A DNA stretch of 64,000 nt from Mucilaginibacter limnophilus (GTDB lineage: Bacteria; Bacteroidota; Bacteroidia; Sphingobacteriales; Sphingobacteriaceae). The translations under genes were made by a program, and so were the position numbers. The notes below the pieces were generated by a model, which was not told the DNA's origin, ran no database searches, and was given only the letters and a program-made list of their open reading frames with translations. Location: contig NZ_SACK01000008.1 in the NCBI RefSeq assembly GCF_004005815.1, positions 184,858-248,857 on the forward strand, in the 5' to 3' direction. Shown piece by piece: positions 55,832 to 64,000 of the stretch (position 1 is the first letter of the stretch; every line of letters starts with the position of its first letter).

Positions 55832-55884
55832 ATATGACAACAAAATGTCGCAATAAATTGAATAATGTCATATAATTGCGACAT
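55832..55884. promoter_or_regulatory. Nested palindromic operator of the TetR gene
   Basis: Two perfect dyads interlock: ATATGACA (55832-55839) with TGTCATAT (55866-55873), and ATGTCGCAAT (55845-55854) with ATTGCGACAT (55875-55884). The last arm overlaps the TetR ATG at 55883. It is a probable autoregulatory operator. Confidence 0.6.
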
Positions 55885-56446
55885 GAAATCAACTGAGCAA
55901 AATATTGTTGATACTGCTATCTACGTTTTGAACGAAAACCCATCAGCCACACTTGAGATGGTAGCCGATAAAGCCGGCATATCCAGCCGCACGCTTTATC
56001 GCTATTTTAACCACCGGAACAAATTATTAGCATCTTGCAAGGAAACACTTACGGTAACCTGCCGGGCAGCCATGAATGCCGCTTTCGACGCCAGCGAAAA
56101 TCCGATCAAACAATTAGAACTTACTCTTTACGCGGCCATTGATTGCGGCAGCAAATTCGCTTTTTTTGATAAGCTGAATCAAATTATGCCTAAACAGGAA
56201 ACACCTGAAACTGACGGAAATGCGGGACAGATACAAGGCCGGTTGTTCAACCTGATTGTAACACTGCAAAAACAAGGCTTAATAACCGATGTCCTTACCT
56301 CAGCGTGGATATACAAGCTATTTTCGGGCATGGTAAACACTACGATATCGGCCATAACTTCCGGTGATATCGCTGTGAACGATATAAAACGTTTTGCTTG
56401 GATATCTTTTAGTCAAAGTATCGGCATTCAAAAAACAGCGGCTTAA
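55883..56446 (+). CDS. TetR-family regulator
   Basis: I choose the ATG at 55883 (MKSTEQNIVDTAIYVL); an ATG six codons upstream is possible but lies in the operator. 187 residues. HTH: ATLEMVADKAGISSRTLYRY, then FNHRNKLLASC. The remainder is a helical ligand domain. It precedes the FAD oxidoreductase by 41 bases and likely controls both genes. Confidence 0.9.
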   Translation: MKSTEQNIVDTAIYVLNENPSATLEMVADKAGISSRTLYRYFNHRNKLLASCKETLTVTCRAAMNAAFDASENPIKQLELTLYAAIDCGSKFAFFDKLNQIMPKQETPETDGNAGQIQGRLFNLIVTLQKQGLITDVLTSAWIYKLFSGMVNTTISAITSGDIAVNDIKRFAWISFSQSIGIQKTAA

Positions 56447-56487
56447 TTAATACACTAACACGGCTCTTACATGGCCGGATAATAAAT

Positions 56488-57396
56488 ATGGAAACACAAT
56501 CACAATTCGATGTTATAATTATTGGCGGCAGCAGTGCGGGCCTTTCTGCCGGACTGGCTTTAGGCCGTGCCCTGCGCAAGGTTTTAATTATTGACAACGG
56601 TAAGCCCTGCAACCGGCAAACACCACATTCGCATAATTTTTTAACCCACGATGGACATACTCCTGCTGATATAATGGAAGTCGCAAAACGAGATGTACAG
56701 GCTTATCCCACAGTTCAGTTTCTTGATGCAACAGTTACCGATGTCACCGGCCATAATACAGCATTTACTGTTACTGTTAATGCTACCACCCATTACTATG
56801 CAGGCAAAATTATTTTTGCTACGGGCGTTAAAGACATTATGCCCTATATGGAAGGTTTTGCCGAATGCTGGGGTATATCAGTCATTCATTGTCCGTATTG
56901 CCATGGTTATGAATACCGCGGTAAAATCACTGGCATACTGGCTAATGGCGACACTGGCTTTGAATTGGCCAAAATGATATCCAACTGGACAGATCAACTT
57001 ACATTATTTACAAATGGCGCCGCCACTTTTACTGATGAGCAGCACAAAGCCTTGATAAAAAACAATATCCGGATAACTGACAGTGAAATAAGCCATTTAA
57101 TACACAAAGACGGCTATATTGAACAAGTTGTATTTAAAGACGAAGGCAGCATAGCCATTAATGCTTTGTATGCCCGCCTCCCATTTGTTCAGCATACTGA
57201 TGCTCCTGAAAAATTAGGCTGTGAGTTTACTGAACAAGGCCATATTAAAATTGATATGATCAACAAAACATCAGTTCCGGGTGTATTTGCCTGCGGCGAT
57301 AACACAACAGCAATGCGTACGCTGTCTGCTGCTATTGCAAGCGGCACCTTAGCGGGGGTAGCCGTTAGTAAAGATCTTACTCAGGAGCAATTTTGA
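56488..57396 (+). CDS. Thioredoxin-reductase-like FAD/NAD(P)-dependent oxidoreductase
   Basis: A 302-residue protein: FAD motif VIIIGGSSAGLSAGLALGRA, the HCPYCHGYE redox segment (CxxC), and VFACGDNTTAMRTLSAAIAS at the end. The CPYC pair replaces the CATC of true TrxB, so the substrate is probably different. It is in an operon with TetR. Confidence 0.9.
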   Translation: METQSQFDVIIIGGSSAGLSAGLALGRALRKVLIIDNGKPCNRQTPHSHNFLTHDGHTPADIMEVAKRDVQAYPTVQFLDATVTDVTGHNTAFTVTVNATTHYYAGKIIFATGVKDIMPYMEGFAECWGISVIHCPYCHGYEYRGKITGILANGDTGFELAKMISNWTDQLTLFTNGAATFTDEQHKALIKNNIRITDSEISHLIHKDGYIEQVVFKDEGSIAINALYARLPFVQHTDAPEKLGCEFTEQGHIKIDMINKTSVPGVFACGDNTTAMRTLSAAIASGTLAGVAVSKDLTQEQF

Positions 57397-57410
57397 TTTT
57401 TATCAAATAA

Positions 57411-57443
57411 AAAAGCCTGCCCTTATACAAAAGGCAGGCTTTG
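57411..57443. terminator. Hairpin terminator between convergent genes
   Basis: AAAGCCTGCC (57412-57421) pairs with GGCAGGCTTT (57433-57442), between the oxidoreductase and lytic transglycosylase genes. Confidence 0.85.
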
Positions 57444-57465
57444 AATGTGCTCCGATGCCGGTAGA

Positions 57466-58266
57466 TTAAAATGCGCCAGCTATAAACTGCGGCATTTCGT
57501 CGAGGTTAACAAGCTTGGGCAATTCCTGCTCTTTGCTTTTGTAACCATATTTGGCGGGGTTTTCAATAATTGCTTTCATGGCAACTAATTTATATACATA
57601 GCTGCCGGTTTCGCGGTTAAAGCGCGTAGTATAATAGCCCCAGGTTTTTTGCTTACGCATTGCCCTAGCTATTTGTACCGAACCATTGTTGTAAGCCGCG
57701 GCGGCGAGTGTCCAATCGCCAAACTCGCTGTAAAGTTCGCGCAGGTATTTACAAGCAGCAATAGTTGACTTTCGTGTTAAAAGACGTTCGTCTCGCTTAC
57801 GGTTAACTTTTAAGCCATAATGACGGGCAGTACCAGGCATAAATTGCCATAAACCGCGTGCGCCTTTTGGCGATGTGCCTCCTTTAAGGCCCGATTCTAC
57901 TAACGGAATGTACTTGAAATCGTCAGGGATACCATAATAAGCCAAAATAGGCTCAATAATTGGGAATAATCTGGCTGCCTTTTTATGCAGTGCATTTGTC
58001 TGGACTTTTGTATAGGAATGCATCCATAACGAATAGCTGAGTTTTCGCTTTACACGGGGACGATAAACAGGCAGGGCCTTGTTTGCAAAGCTGTATTCGT
58101 TGCTTTTTTCTTCTGTTTTAATAACAGAGAATGCATTACTACGATGAGTTGCATGTGACCTGTTGAAGGCCGTGGCATCACAAAGATCAAAAGCCGAAAT
58201 GAAAAATACCACCAGCATTACGGAGCACGTAATTAAGTGTTTTTTTGTCATTCGTTTTTTTATCAT
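57466..58266 (-). CDS. Lytic murein transglycosylase (SLT domain)
   Basis: 266 residues with an N-terminal signal anchor (MLVVFFISAFDLCDA). The SLT domain begins about residue 95: IPLVESGLKGGTSPKGARGL carries the catalytic Glu, then WQFMPGTARHYGLKV and AAAYNNGSVQIARAMRK (AYNxG). It cleaves peptidoglycan with anhydro-muramyl formation. No LysM repeat. Confidence 0.9.
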   Translation of the reverse strand: MIKKRMTKKHLITCSVMLVVFFISAFDLCDATAFNRSHATHRSNAFSVIKTEEKSNEYSFANKALPVYRPRVKRKLSYSLWMHSYTKVQTNALHKKAARLFPIIEPILAYYGIPDDFKYIPLVESGLKGGTSPKGARGLWQFMPGTARHYGLKVNRKRDERLLTRKSTIAACKYLRELYSEFGDWTLAAAAYNNGSVQIARAMRKQKTWGYYTTRFNRETGSYVYKLVAMKAIIENPAKYGYKSKEQELPKLVNLDEMPQFIAGAF

Positions 58267-58610
58267 TTATTATACTTTATGTAAAACTCTGCGCAAAAGT
58301 ACGCTATATAAATCACATTATCAAATACTTACATTTTACTTAGTGTTTTGGTCGCATTTTAAGACCCGCAAAAACGCCGTTTAAATACTGTTAAACAGCG
58401 TTTTTGCACACTTTGCACGTTTTGCAAAAAAGCCTATATCGGCCACCCGATTTTGGCGCTTTTTCTGCAAGTCAAAGCCTTATCAACTGATTTTTCCATC
58501 CTCTCTCTGAAACATTCTACCGCCTACAGTTGTAACTAAACTAAAGTTGTTTAGTGTGTTAAAATACCGTATCTTTGTCGCCCCGCAATCGAGGGTAAAA
58601 TCATAATACT
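58267..58610. other. Intergenic region between divergent genes, with hairpin
   Basis: About 344 bp. GCAAAAACGCCGTTTAA (58368-58384) pairs with TTAAACAGCGTTTTTGC (58391-58407), one mismatch, six-base loop. It lies between divergently transcribed genes, where a terminator is not expected. Otherwise AT-rich promoter sequence, with CGTATCTTTG near 58568 resembling a Bacteroidota -7 box (TAnnTTTG). Confidence 0.45.
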
Positions 58611-59984
58611 ATGGCATTTAAAAGGCAAGGGAACAGTCGTGACGACAAGTCCGCCGGGTCACCCAAAAGGTCTTCAACCAACAGCCGCACAGGCAAGCCA
58701 TCGGGTCCTGCCCGCGGCAGGGGTACCAATAAAGGTGACGCATCTGATAACCAATCTCCCTTTAAAAAGTTTGAAAAAAGTAAACCGGCCGACAAACGTG
58801 CTGCCGGGAAATCATATTCAGGGAGGGGAGAAAGAGCCGACAGGCCTGCACGTAATTTCGACAATGATGGCGACAAAGGGCCATTTTCAGGAAGAGGCGG
58901 CAGTAAAAAGCCATATTCGGGCAGACCAGACAGATCATCATCAGACAGGCCTGCACGAAGCTTCAATAAAGAAGGGGGTGAAAAAAGACCCTATTTATCA
59001 AGAGGCGGCGACAACAAAAAACCATTAGGCGGCCGCGGAAACGATGGCGATAAGCCAAGAAGCTACGGCGCCGGTACTGGCAAACGGGGCTATGTACCCC
59101 GCACCGACGGCGGATACAAAAAGCGTGAATCAGGCAATTATAGAGACAGGCCAACAGATAATTTTGAAGATAAGCCTGAAAGGGCCTATAACGACAGACC
59201 GGAGTTTGACGCCTCGTCAAAAACGATGCGTGGCCGCAAAAAAACTGCCGAACCAAAAGAGCAGGAAAGCGGCCTTATAAGACTTAACCGTTACATTGCT
59301 AATGCAGGTATTTGTTCTCGTCGTAAAGCTGATGAATTAATAGAAGCAGGAGTAGTTTCGGTAAACGGCGAAGTAATATCTGAACTGGGCTATAAAGTTA
59401 ACCCTGCCACTGATACTGTACGTTATAACGGCGAAACACTGAAGCGTGAAAAAATGGTGTATGTGCTTTTGAATAAGCCAAAAGATTACATTACCACCAC
59501 TGACGATCCGCAGGAACGCCGTACAGTGATGCACCTTGTTGACAAAGCCAGCAAAGAACGCATTTATCCGGTTGGCCGCCTCGATCGTAATACAACCGGT
59601 TTGTTGCTTATGACTAACGATGGAGACCTTGCCGATAAACTTTCGCATCCGCGCAGCAACGTAGTAAAACTTTATCAGGTTGAGCTAAGTAAAAGCCTTA
59701 CGCAGGGCGATCTAAATAAAATAGCTTTTGGCCTTGAGCTGGAAGATGGCCTTATTAAGCCTGATTCAATTTCCTATGTACAGGGTGGCAGTAAGCGCGA
59801 AGTAGGCATACAGATACATAGTGGTAAAAACCGTATTGTACGCCGTATTTTTGAACATTTAGGCTATGAGGTAGTAAAACTTGACCGTGTAGTTTATGCC
59901 GGACTTACCAAAAAAGATCTTCCACGAGGCCGCTGGAGATATCTTGAAGAAAAGGAGCTAATACAGCTAAAACATTTATTATAA
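58611..59984 (+). CDS. RluB-like 23S rRNA pseudouridine synthase with low-complexity N-terminus
   Basis: 457 residues. Residues about 1-215 are a disordered, Gly/Arg/Asp/Lys/Ser-rich tail with repeats of the kind SGRG, RPAR, KKPYSGR and GGDNKKP, suited to RNA contact. From about 222 there is an S4 domain (LIRLNRYIANAGICSRRKAD) and a RsuA/RluB/E/F catalytic domain (YPVGRLDRNTTGLLLMTNDG, catalytic Asp in GRLD). Such long tails are a Bacteroidota feature. Confidence 0.92.
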   Translation: MAFKRQGNSRDDKSAGSPKRSSTNSRTGKPSGPARGRGTNKGDASDNQSPFKKFEKSKPADKRAAGKSYSGRGERADRPARNFDNDGDKGPFSGRGGSKKPYSGRPDRSSSDRPARSFNKEGGEKRPYLSRGGDNKKPLGGRGNDGDKPRSYGAGTGKRGYVPRTDGGYKKRESGNYRDRPTDNFEDKPERAYNDRPEFDASSKTMRGRKKTAEPKEQESGLIRLNRYIANAGICSRRKADELIEAGVVSVNGEVISELGYKVNPATDTVRYNGETLKREKMVYVLLNKPKDYITTTDDPQERRTVMHLVDKASKERIYPVGRLDRNTTGLLLMTNDGDLADKLSHPRSNVVKLYQVELSKSLTQGDLNKIAFGLELEDGLIKPDSISYVQGGSKREVGIQIHSGKNRIVRRIFEHLGYEVVKLDRVVYAGLTKKDLPRGRWRYLEEKELIQLKHLL

Positions 59985-59987
59985 AAG

Positions 59988-60017
59988 AAACGCCCTGCTA
60001 CAACGGGGCGTTTTTTT
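59988..60017 (+). terminator. Intrinsic terminator after the pseudouridine synthase
   Basis: AAACGCCC pairs with GGGGCGTTT, followed by a run of T. Confidence 0.85.
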
Positions 60018-60048
60018 GTTTAATTTGTAATAATTAAATCTGCATGTT

Positions 60049-61194
60049 ATGAAAAGAGTTTTATTAGCAATTGCATTACTATCGCCATTGCTTATGCTTG
60101 CACAAGATAAAAAGAAAAAAGGCCCAAAAACATTCGACCTGATTGTTGGAGCGTACACCAGCGAAAAAAGTACAGGAATCAGCGTATATCGATTTTATGC
60201 AGAAACAGGCAGGCTGGCGTATCTAAGCCAGTCGGATGATATACCTAATCCATCATACCTTGCCATTGATAAAGATAACAAATTTGTTTACGCGGTTAGT
60301 GAAACTGATGACGGACAGGTTTATGCTTATAGCTTCGAGCCCAAAAATGGGCAGCTTACCTTCATTAATAAACAAAAATCAAACGGCGCGGCGCCATGCT
60401 ACATCAGTGTTGATGAAGACCGCAAAAACCTGTTTGTGGCCAATTATTCGAGCGGCAGCTTAGCGGTATTACCCGTTAACGAAAATGGCTCGATACAACC
60501 TGCCTCCCAGATGATACAGGAAAAAGGCAGCGGCATCAACAAAGAACGTCAGGAAGGCCCGCATGTACATACGGCATTTTTATCACCCGATGAGAAGTTT
60601 GTGCTATATACAGACTTAGGAACTGATAAAATTCATGTTACCAAATATAAAAGCGGGCAAAAGCCCCCTTTAACACCTGCTGAGCCGCCTTTTATAAAGG
60701 TAGCAGGCGGAAACGGGCCACGGCATCTTGAATTTTCGCTTGATAAAAAACACCTGTATGCGGTTGAAGAAATGTCGGCCAGGGTTACCGTATTTGACTA
60801 CAACAAAGGAGAACTAAAGCAAATACAGGAAGTTACCATGCTTGCCGATGGCTTTACCGGTAAAGTTGGTGCAGCTGATGTGCACATTTCACCTGATGGC
60901 AGGTTTCTATACGCATCAAACCGCGGCGACGCGAATGAGATAGTGATCTACTCAATAGATCAGGGTACCGGCATGCTTACGTTTGTTCACCGCTTTTCAA
61001 CCCGTGGCAAAACTCCCCGCAATTTTGTTATCGACCCAACAGGCAATTACCTGCTGGTAGCCCATCAGGATAGCGATACTATTAATGTATTTAAACTTGA
61101 TACCAACACCGGCAAGCCTACTGCCATGGTAAGTTCAACCACTGCAGGCAAGCCTGTATGCTTAAAGTTTGCCAATGCAACTGAGAAGGATTGA
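60049..61194 (+). CDS. Lactonase-family beta-propeller protein (6-phosphogluconolactonase-like)
   Basis: 381 residues with a signal peptide (MKRVLLAIALLSPLLMLAQ). Seven-bladed propeller repeats typical of YbhE/Pgl: YTSEKSTGISVYRF, NPSYLAIDKDNKFVYAVSE, GPRHLEFSLDKKHLYAVEE, ADVHISPDGRFLYASNRG, TPRNFVIDPTGNYLLVAHQD. Members hydrolyse sugar lactones or cycle muconate lactones. The export signal makes a periplasmic role likely. Confidence 0.92.
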   Translation: MKRVLLAIALLSPLLMLAQDKKKKGPKTFDLIVGAYTSEKSTGISVYRFYAETGRLAYLSQSDDIPNPSYLAIDKDNKFVYAVSETDDGQVYAYSFEPKNGQLTFINKQKSNGAAPCYISVDEDRKNLFVANYSSGSLAVLPVNENGSIQPASQMIQEKGSGINKERQEGPHVHTAFLSPDEKFVLYTDLGTDKIHVTKYKSGQKPPLTPAEPPFIKVAGGNGPRHLEFSLDKKHLYAVEEMSARVTVFDYNKGELKQIQEVTMLADGFTGKVGAADVHISPDGRFLYASNRGDANEIVIYSIDQGTGMLTFVHRFSTRGKTPRNFVIDPTGNYLLVAHQDSDTINVFKLDTNTGKPTAMVSSTTAGKPVCLKFANATEKD

Positions 61195-61224
61195 AATAGT
61201 GAGGGCTAAGTCACTTTAAATAAC

Positions 61225-61254
61225 AAAGGCGAGGGTTATATCCTCGCCTTTTAT
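61225..61254. terminator. Bidirectional hairpin terminator
   Basis: AAAGGCGAGG (61225-61234) pairs with CCTCGCCTTT (61242-61251), between convergent genes. Confidence 0.8.
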
Positions 61255-61275
61255 GTTATAAAGCTATTTATTCAA

Positions 61276-61755
61276 TTATTTTTTACTGAAGCTATAAACC
61301 ACATAACCGGTTTGCGCACCTATCGGGATAGGTGTTTTTAATACCAGGTTATCTTTAGTAGCGCTGCCTACGTCAAGGCGGTAACCCTCAGCAACGTTTT
61401 TAGCTTTATCGCCTTCATATATCTTTTTAAACTGGAACTGGGTACCGGTGGTTCCTTCAAAAACCGACCAAAAGATAGTTTGCGAGGTACCGTTGGCTAA
61501 AGTGTAAATACCGTTGCCACTGTTGGTTAATTTCCAGGTACTGCCTACAAACTCACTTGGAGGGGCTTGGTCAAATACTGATTGTACGGCGTTTGGCAGC
61601 AAACCGCCTTCATAAGTTACGGTATTAAGTGTCCAGGTGCCTACAAACCTGTCGCGTGGTACATGCGCCGATGTGGTGCTGCGTACACTTGAGCACGACG
61701 AAATAACTACAGCTAAAGCTAAAATGGTTAAGGTGTATTGAAATATCTTTTTCAT
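61276..61755 (-). CDS. Lipocalin-like lipoprotein
   Basis: 159 residues. Signal peptide II ending AVVISSC at about residue 20. The mature part begins FVGTWTLNTVTYEG, then STWKLTNSGNGIYTLANGTS and YRLDVGSATKDNLVLK, a small beta barrel of the lipocalin-like/DUF4923 kind (GTW opener). The ligand is unknown. Confidence 0.78.
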   Translation of the reverse strand: MKKIFQYTLTILALAVVISSCSSVRSTTSAHVPRDRFVGTWTLNTVTYEGGLLPNAVQSVFDQAPPSEFVGSTWKLTNSGNGIYTLANGTSQTIFWSVFEGTTGTQFQFKKIYEGDKAKNVAEGYRLDVGSATKDNLVLKTPIPIGAQTGYVVYSFSKK

Positions 61756-61914
61756 GACTTAAAAATATTATTTGTTTGATAATAACATCACTTCTATAAA
61801 AAAGTTGGCAGAATGTTTATGCACTGCTTACTGCCACGTTATAATTTGGATGTAATAATACCCCGAAGGTTTAAAAAAATATCGTTTATATACCTGCTTA
61901 AGCTATATTTAAGT

Positions 61915-63549
61915 ATGAAAAGGCAGGCTGTCTATTTAATTTATTTTTTTGCATGGATACTTTTTTCATGTGGAAGCAATACGCCTGCCGGGCATAAAAC
62001 TGTATTTAATATTAACCTTGAAGACGGCCTCACCAGCCTCGATCCGGCTTTTGCGCGTAACCAGAATGCCCTTTGGATGGACAATCAGTTATATAACGGA
62101 CTTGTACAAATAAACGATAGCCTTAAAACTGTTCCATGTATAGCCAAACGCTGGCAAATTAGCCGCGACGGCCTGCAGTACACCTTCTTTTTGCGTAACG
62201 ACGTTTATTTTCATGATGATCCGCTTTTTAGAAATGGCAGGGGCCGCAGGTGTATAGCTGCCGACTTTGCCTACAGTTTTTCCCGGCTTATCGACCCGAA
62301 GGTAGGGTCGTCAGGCTCGTGGATATTTAGCGACAAGGTAACCGGCAAGGAAGCCTTTTTTGCACCGAACGATACGACATTTATAATAAAACTTCGTCAG
62401 CCATTTCCGCCGTTGCTAAGTTTGCTTACCGCGCAGTATAGCTCGGCCGTGCCGCACGAGGTGGTCGAACATTATGGTAAAGACTTTCGCAGCCACCCTG
62501 TTGGTACCGGGCCATTTAAGTTTAAATACTGGAAAGAGCGCCAGGTAATGGTTTTGCTTAGAAATGAGCATTACTGGGAGAAAGACAGCCAAGGCAGGCA
62601 ACTCCCCTACCTCGACGCAGTAAAGGCAACTTTTTTAAGCGACAAGCAAACCGCCTTTATGGAATTTGTCAAGGGCAATCTTGATTTTTTCAATGGAGTG
62701 GATGGCAGTTACCGTAATGATATCCTGACCAAATCAGGCAAGCTCACATCAAAATATCGTGATAAGTTTATTTTAAACAGCCGCCCTTATTTGAATACCG
62801 AATATCTCGGCATACTCATCGATACCAACATCGCCATTGTGAAGCACTCACCCTTGCGGCTTTTGAAAGTTCGGCAGGCTATTAATTATGCTATTGATAA
62901 GCAAAAGATGATAAAATACCTGCGTAACGGCGTAGGTACGCCGGGCAATGCGGGCTTTATTCCCAAAGGTATGCCGGGCTTTGATGCCGGTAAGGTAAAG
63001 GGATATGGTTATGATCCTGCAAAGTCGCGGCGGTTGCTGGCCGAGGCCGGCTTTCGCAACGGACGTGGTTTGCCCGAAATAGTATTGAACACTACCACCA
63101 CCTACCGTGATCTGATTGAATACATACAAGGTGAGCTGGAAAAGGTGAATATAAAAACCCGCGTTGAGGTAACCCAGGGTGCAAGTCTGCGCGAACTGAT
63201 GGCTAAGAATGGCGTCAACTTTTTTCGTGGATCATGGATTGCCGATTACCCGGATGGCGAAAACTACCTTTCTGTCTTCTACTCGAAAAACAAAATACCT
63301 TACGGACCAAACTATACCGGCTTTAGCGATAAAGAATTTGACAAGTTGTTTGAGCAGGCTTATTATATAAAAGATGATTCAGCCAGGTATGATCTGTACC
63401 GCAAAATGGATAACCTGATCATGAGTCGGTCGCCGGTGGTGATTTTGTATTATGATAAGCTGGTAAACCTGTACCAGAAAAGTATATCAGGCTACAGCAG
63501 TAATCCTCAGAATTTAATGGTGCTGAAACGGGTTAAGAAAGAGATGTGA
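61915..63549 (+). CDS. Peptide/nickel-type ABC transporter substrate-binding lipoprotein
   Basis: I take the ATG at 61915 (MKRQAVYLIYFFAWIL), because it directly gives a lipoprotein signal with cysteine in FSCGSNT; the frame is open 34 codons upstream. 544 residues. SBP_bac_5 features: ISRDGLQYTFFLRNDVYFHD, VGTGPFKFKYWKERQVMVLL, RQAINYAIDKQKMIKYLRN, and FFRGSWIADYPDGENYLSVF. It binds oligopeptides. No permease genes follow in the window. Confidence 0.93.
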   Translation: MKRQAVYLIYFFAWILFSCGSNTPAGHKTVFNINLEDGLTSLDPAFARNQNALWMDNQLYNGLVQINDSLKTVPCIAKRWQISRDGLQYTFFLRNDVYFHDDPLFRNGRGRRCIAADFAYSFSRLIDPKVGSSGSWIFSDKVTGKEAFFAPNDTTFIIKLRQPFPPLLSLLTAQYSSAVPHEVVEHYGKDFRSHPVGTGPFKFKYWKERQVMVLLRNEHYWEKDSQGRQLPYLDAVKATFLSDKQTAFMEFVKGNLDFFNGVDGSYRNDILTKSGKLTSKYRDKFILNSRPYLNTEYLGILIDTNIAIVKHSPLRLLKVRQAINYAIDKQKMIKYLRNGVGTPGNAGFIPKGMPGFDAGKVKGYGYDPAKSRRLLAEAGFRNGRGLPEIVLNTTTTYRDLIEYIQGELEKVNIKTRVEVTQGASLRELMAKNGVNFFRGSWIADYPDGENYLSVFYSKNKIPYGPNYTGFSDKEFDKLFEQAYYIKDDSARYDLYRKMDNLIMSRSPVVILYYDKLVNLYQKSISGYSSNPQNLMVLKRVKKEM

Positions 63550-63623
63550 TTCCGGATTTCGGATGTGTAATTTCGAATTTAACTGAATTAGTGCAGGTGT
63601 TGACGTCAACAGGGTAAACACTT

Positions 63624-63677
63624 GTCAACACCGTCAACACCGTCAACACCGTCAACACCGCCAACACCGCCAACACC
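63624..63677. repeat. 9-bp minisatellite (six units)
   Basis: Six head-to-tail units: GTCAACACC four times, then GCCAACACC twice. It lies in non-coding sequence after the peptide-binding gene. Confidence 0.9.
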
Positions 63678-63704
63678 GTGCTTCAGTTGCACTGAAGCAC
63701 GGTG
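63674..63704. repeat. Perfect 13-bp hairpin after the minisatellite
   Basis: CACCGTGCTTCAG and CTGAAGCACGGTG with loop TTGCA. Confidence 0.85.
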
Positions 63705-63742
63705 CCATAGCCTCACCCATTGATGTTTGTGATTAACTCACT

Positions 63743-63783
63743 GCCTGTATACACCCTCTCCAATGGAGAGGGTGTATACAGGC
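63743..63783. repeat. Perfect 19-bp hairpin
   Basis: GCCTGTATACACCCTCTCC pairs with GGAGAGGGTGTATACAGGC around a loop of only AAT. It is cruciform-capable and looks like a dispersed palindrome. Confidence 0.85.
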
Positions 63784-64000
63784 TCTGCGCTTTGCAGTAA
63801 TGTTGTCAAATGGGGCTACAGAGCTCCGTTAGCAATGGCTTTGCGCCATATTGTGCGTTAGTGGATGTTACTTTTTCTTTTGCCGGAAAAGATTTCTATG
63901 ATAAAAGCAAGATTAAGCTGCTATTTTTGAATGATAGGTTTTGTTGTTTTTTACAACAGAGACAATGCGCTGGAGCATTTTATTTCGTAAGGCGTTGATA
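63784..64000. other. Right window end, no supported gene
   Basis: A 62-codon open frame (63810-63998) shows no domain. A gene may begin past the edge. Confidence 0.3.

Noticed and set aside
63624..63677. CRISPR array
   Set aside because: The units are contiguous 9-mers with no spacers.
63810..63998. 62-codon frame at the right edge
   Set aside because: No domain, no promoter or start context; composition like the flanking intergenic DNA.

Overview
The window reads as a Bacteroidota chromosome, most likely Sphingobacteriaceae (Mucilaginibacter/Pedobacter type). The grounds are a SusC/SusD pair, a DUF6520 small secreted protein, MobA/MobB/MobC mobilization genes of Bacteroidota type, bacillithiol synthesis by BshA, and TIGR01777, DCC and GbsR family genes in one neighbourhood. 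It has two halves. Positions 1 to about 38.85 kb look like the right part of a mobile or integrated element. Positions from about 38.9 kb to the end are ordinary chromosome. The junction resembles the 3' end of a tRNA-Ser gene followed by an intrinsic terminator, as expected for an integration site (attR). No integrase is visible; one would be expected beyond the left edge.

Element, left to right. (1) 1-8.3 kb is a defence island: a minus-strand ABC-three-component system (DUF3732 Rad50-like ATPase, middle component, PD-(D/E)xK effector), divergent from a two-gene operon encoding a giant GHKL/sacsin-like ATPase and an AlbA_2-HEPN protein, then a small XRE regulator. (2) 8.5-15.1 kb is a redox/envelope locus: a structured leader RNA, a small ORF, a 17-codon ORF with a strong Shine-Dalgarno, a TlpA-type thioredoxin, SusC, SusD, and convergently DUF6520 and MauE-type genes. 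(3) 15.7-28.4 kb is an oxidative/thiol stress island organised around two paralogous ECF sigma factors. I find nine copies of one promoter architecture, TGTAAG(G)nn, a 13-base spacer, then CGAC(T/C)A, in front of essentially every transcription unit here, including both sigma genes. This is the strongest new observation in the window: a compact, self-contained, autoregulated ECF regulon. (4) 28.4-29.1 kb is a HigBA toxin-antitoxin pair abutting a truncated, frameshifted chromate transporter. (5) 29.3-34.1 kb is a mobilization and partition module (MobC coupling protein, MobB relaxase, MobA, RHH protein, ParA) with a candidate oriT upstream of mobA. (6) 34.6-38.4 kb holds two related PAS/HisKA histidine kinases, both broken, a receiver-only response regulator and an intact HisKA_3 kinase.

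Chromosomal part. osmC, lipA, an ECF sigma/RskA-type anti-sigma pair, a minus-strand cluster (membrane proteins, a frameshifted SRPBCC-like protein, TIGR01777 epimerase, DCC thiol oxidoreductase, GbsR regulator), a bifunctional NAD(P)HX repair enzyme, a second ECF sigma, two full uvrA genes flanking bshA, a TetR/FAD-oxidoreductase operon with a clear palindromic operator, a lytic transglycosylase, an RluB-like pseudouridine synthase with a low-complexity tail, a lactonase, a lipocalin-like lipoprotein and an oligopeptide-binding lipoprotein. The right end is intergenic, with a 9-bp minisatellite and two perfect hairpins.

Coordinates and frames were read by eye. Family names are from motif recognition, not from searches.
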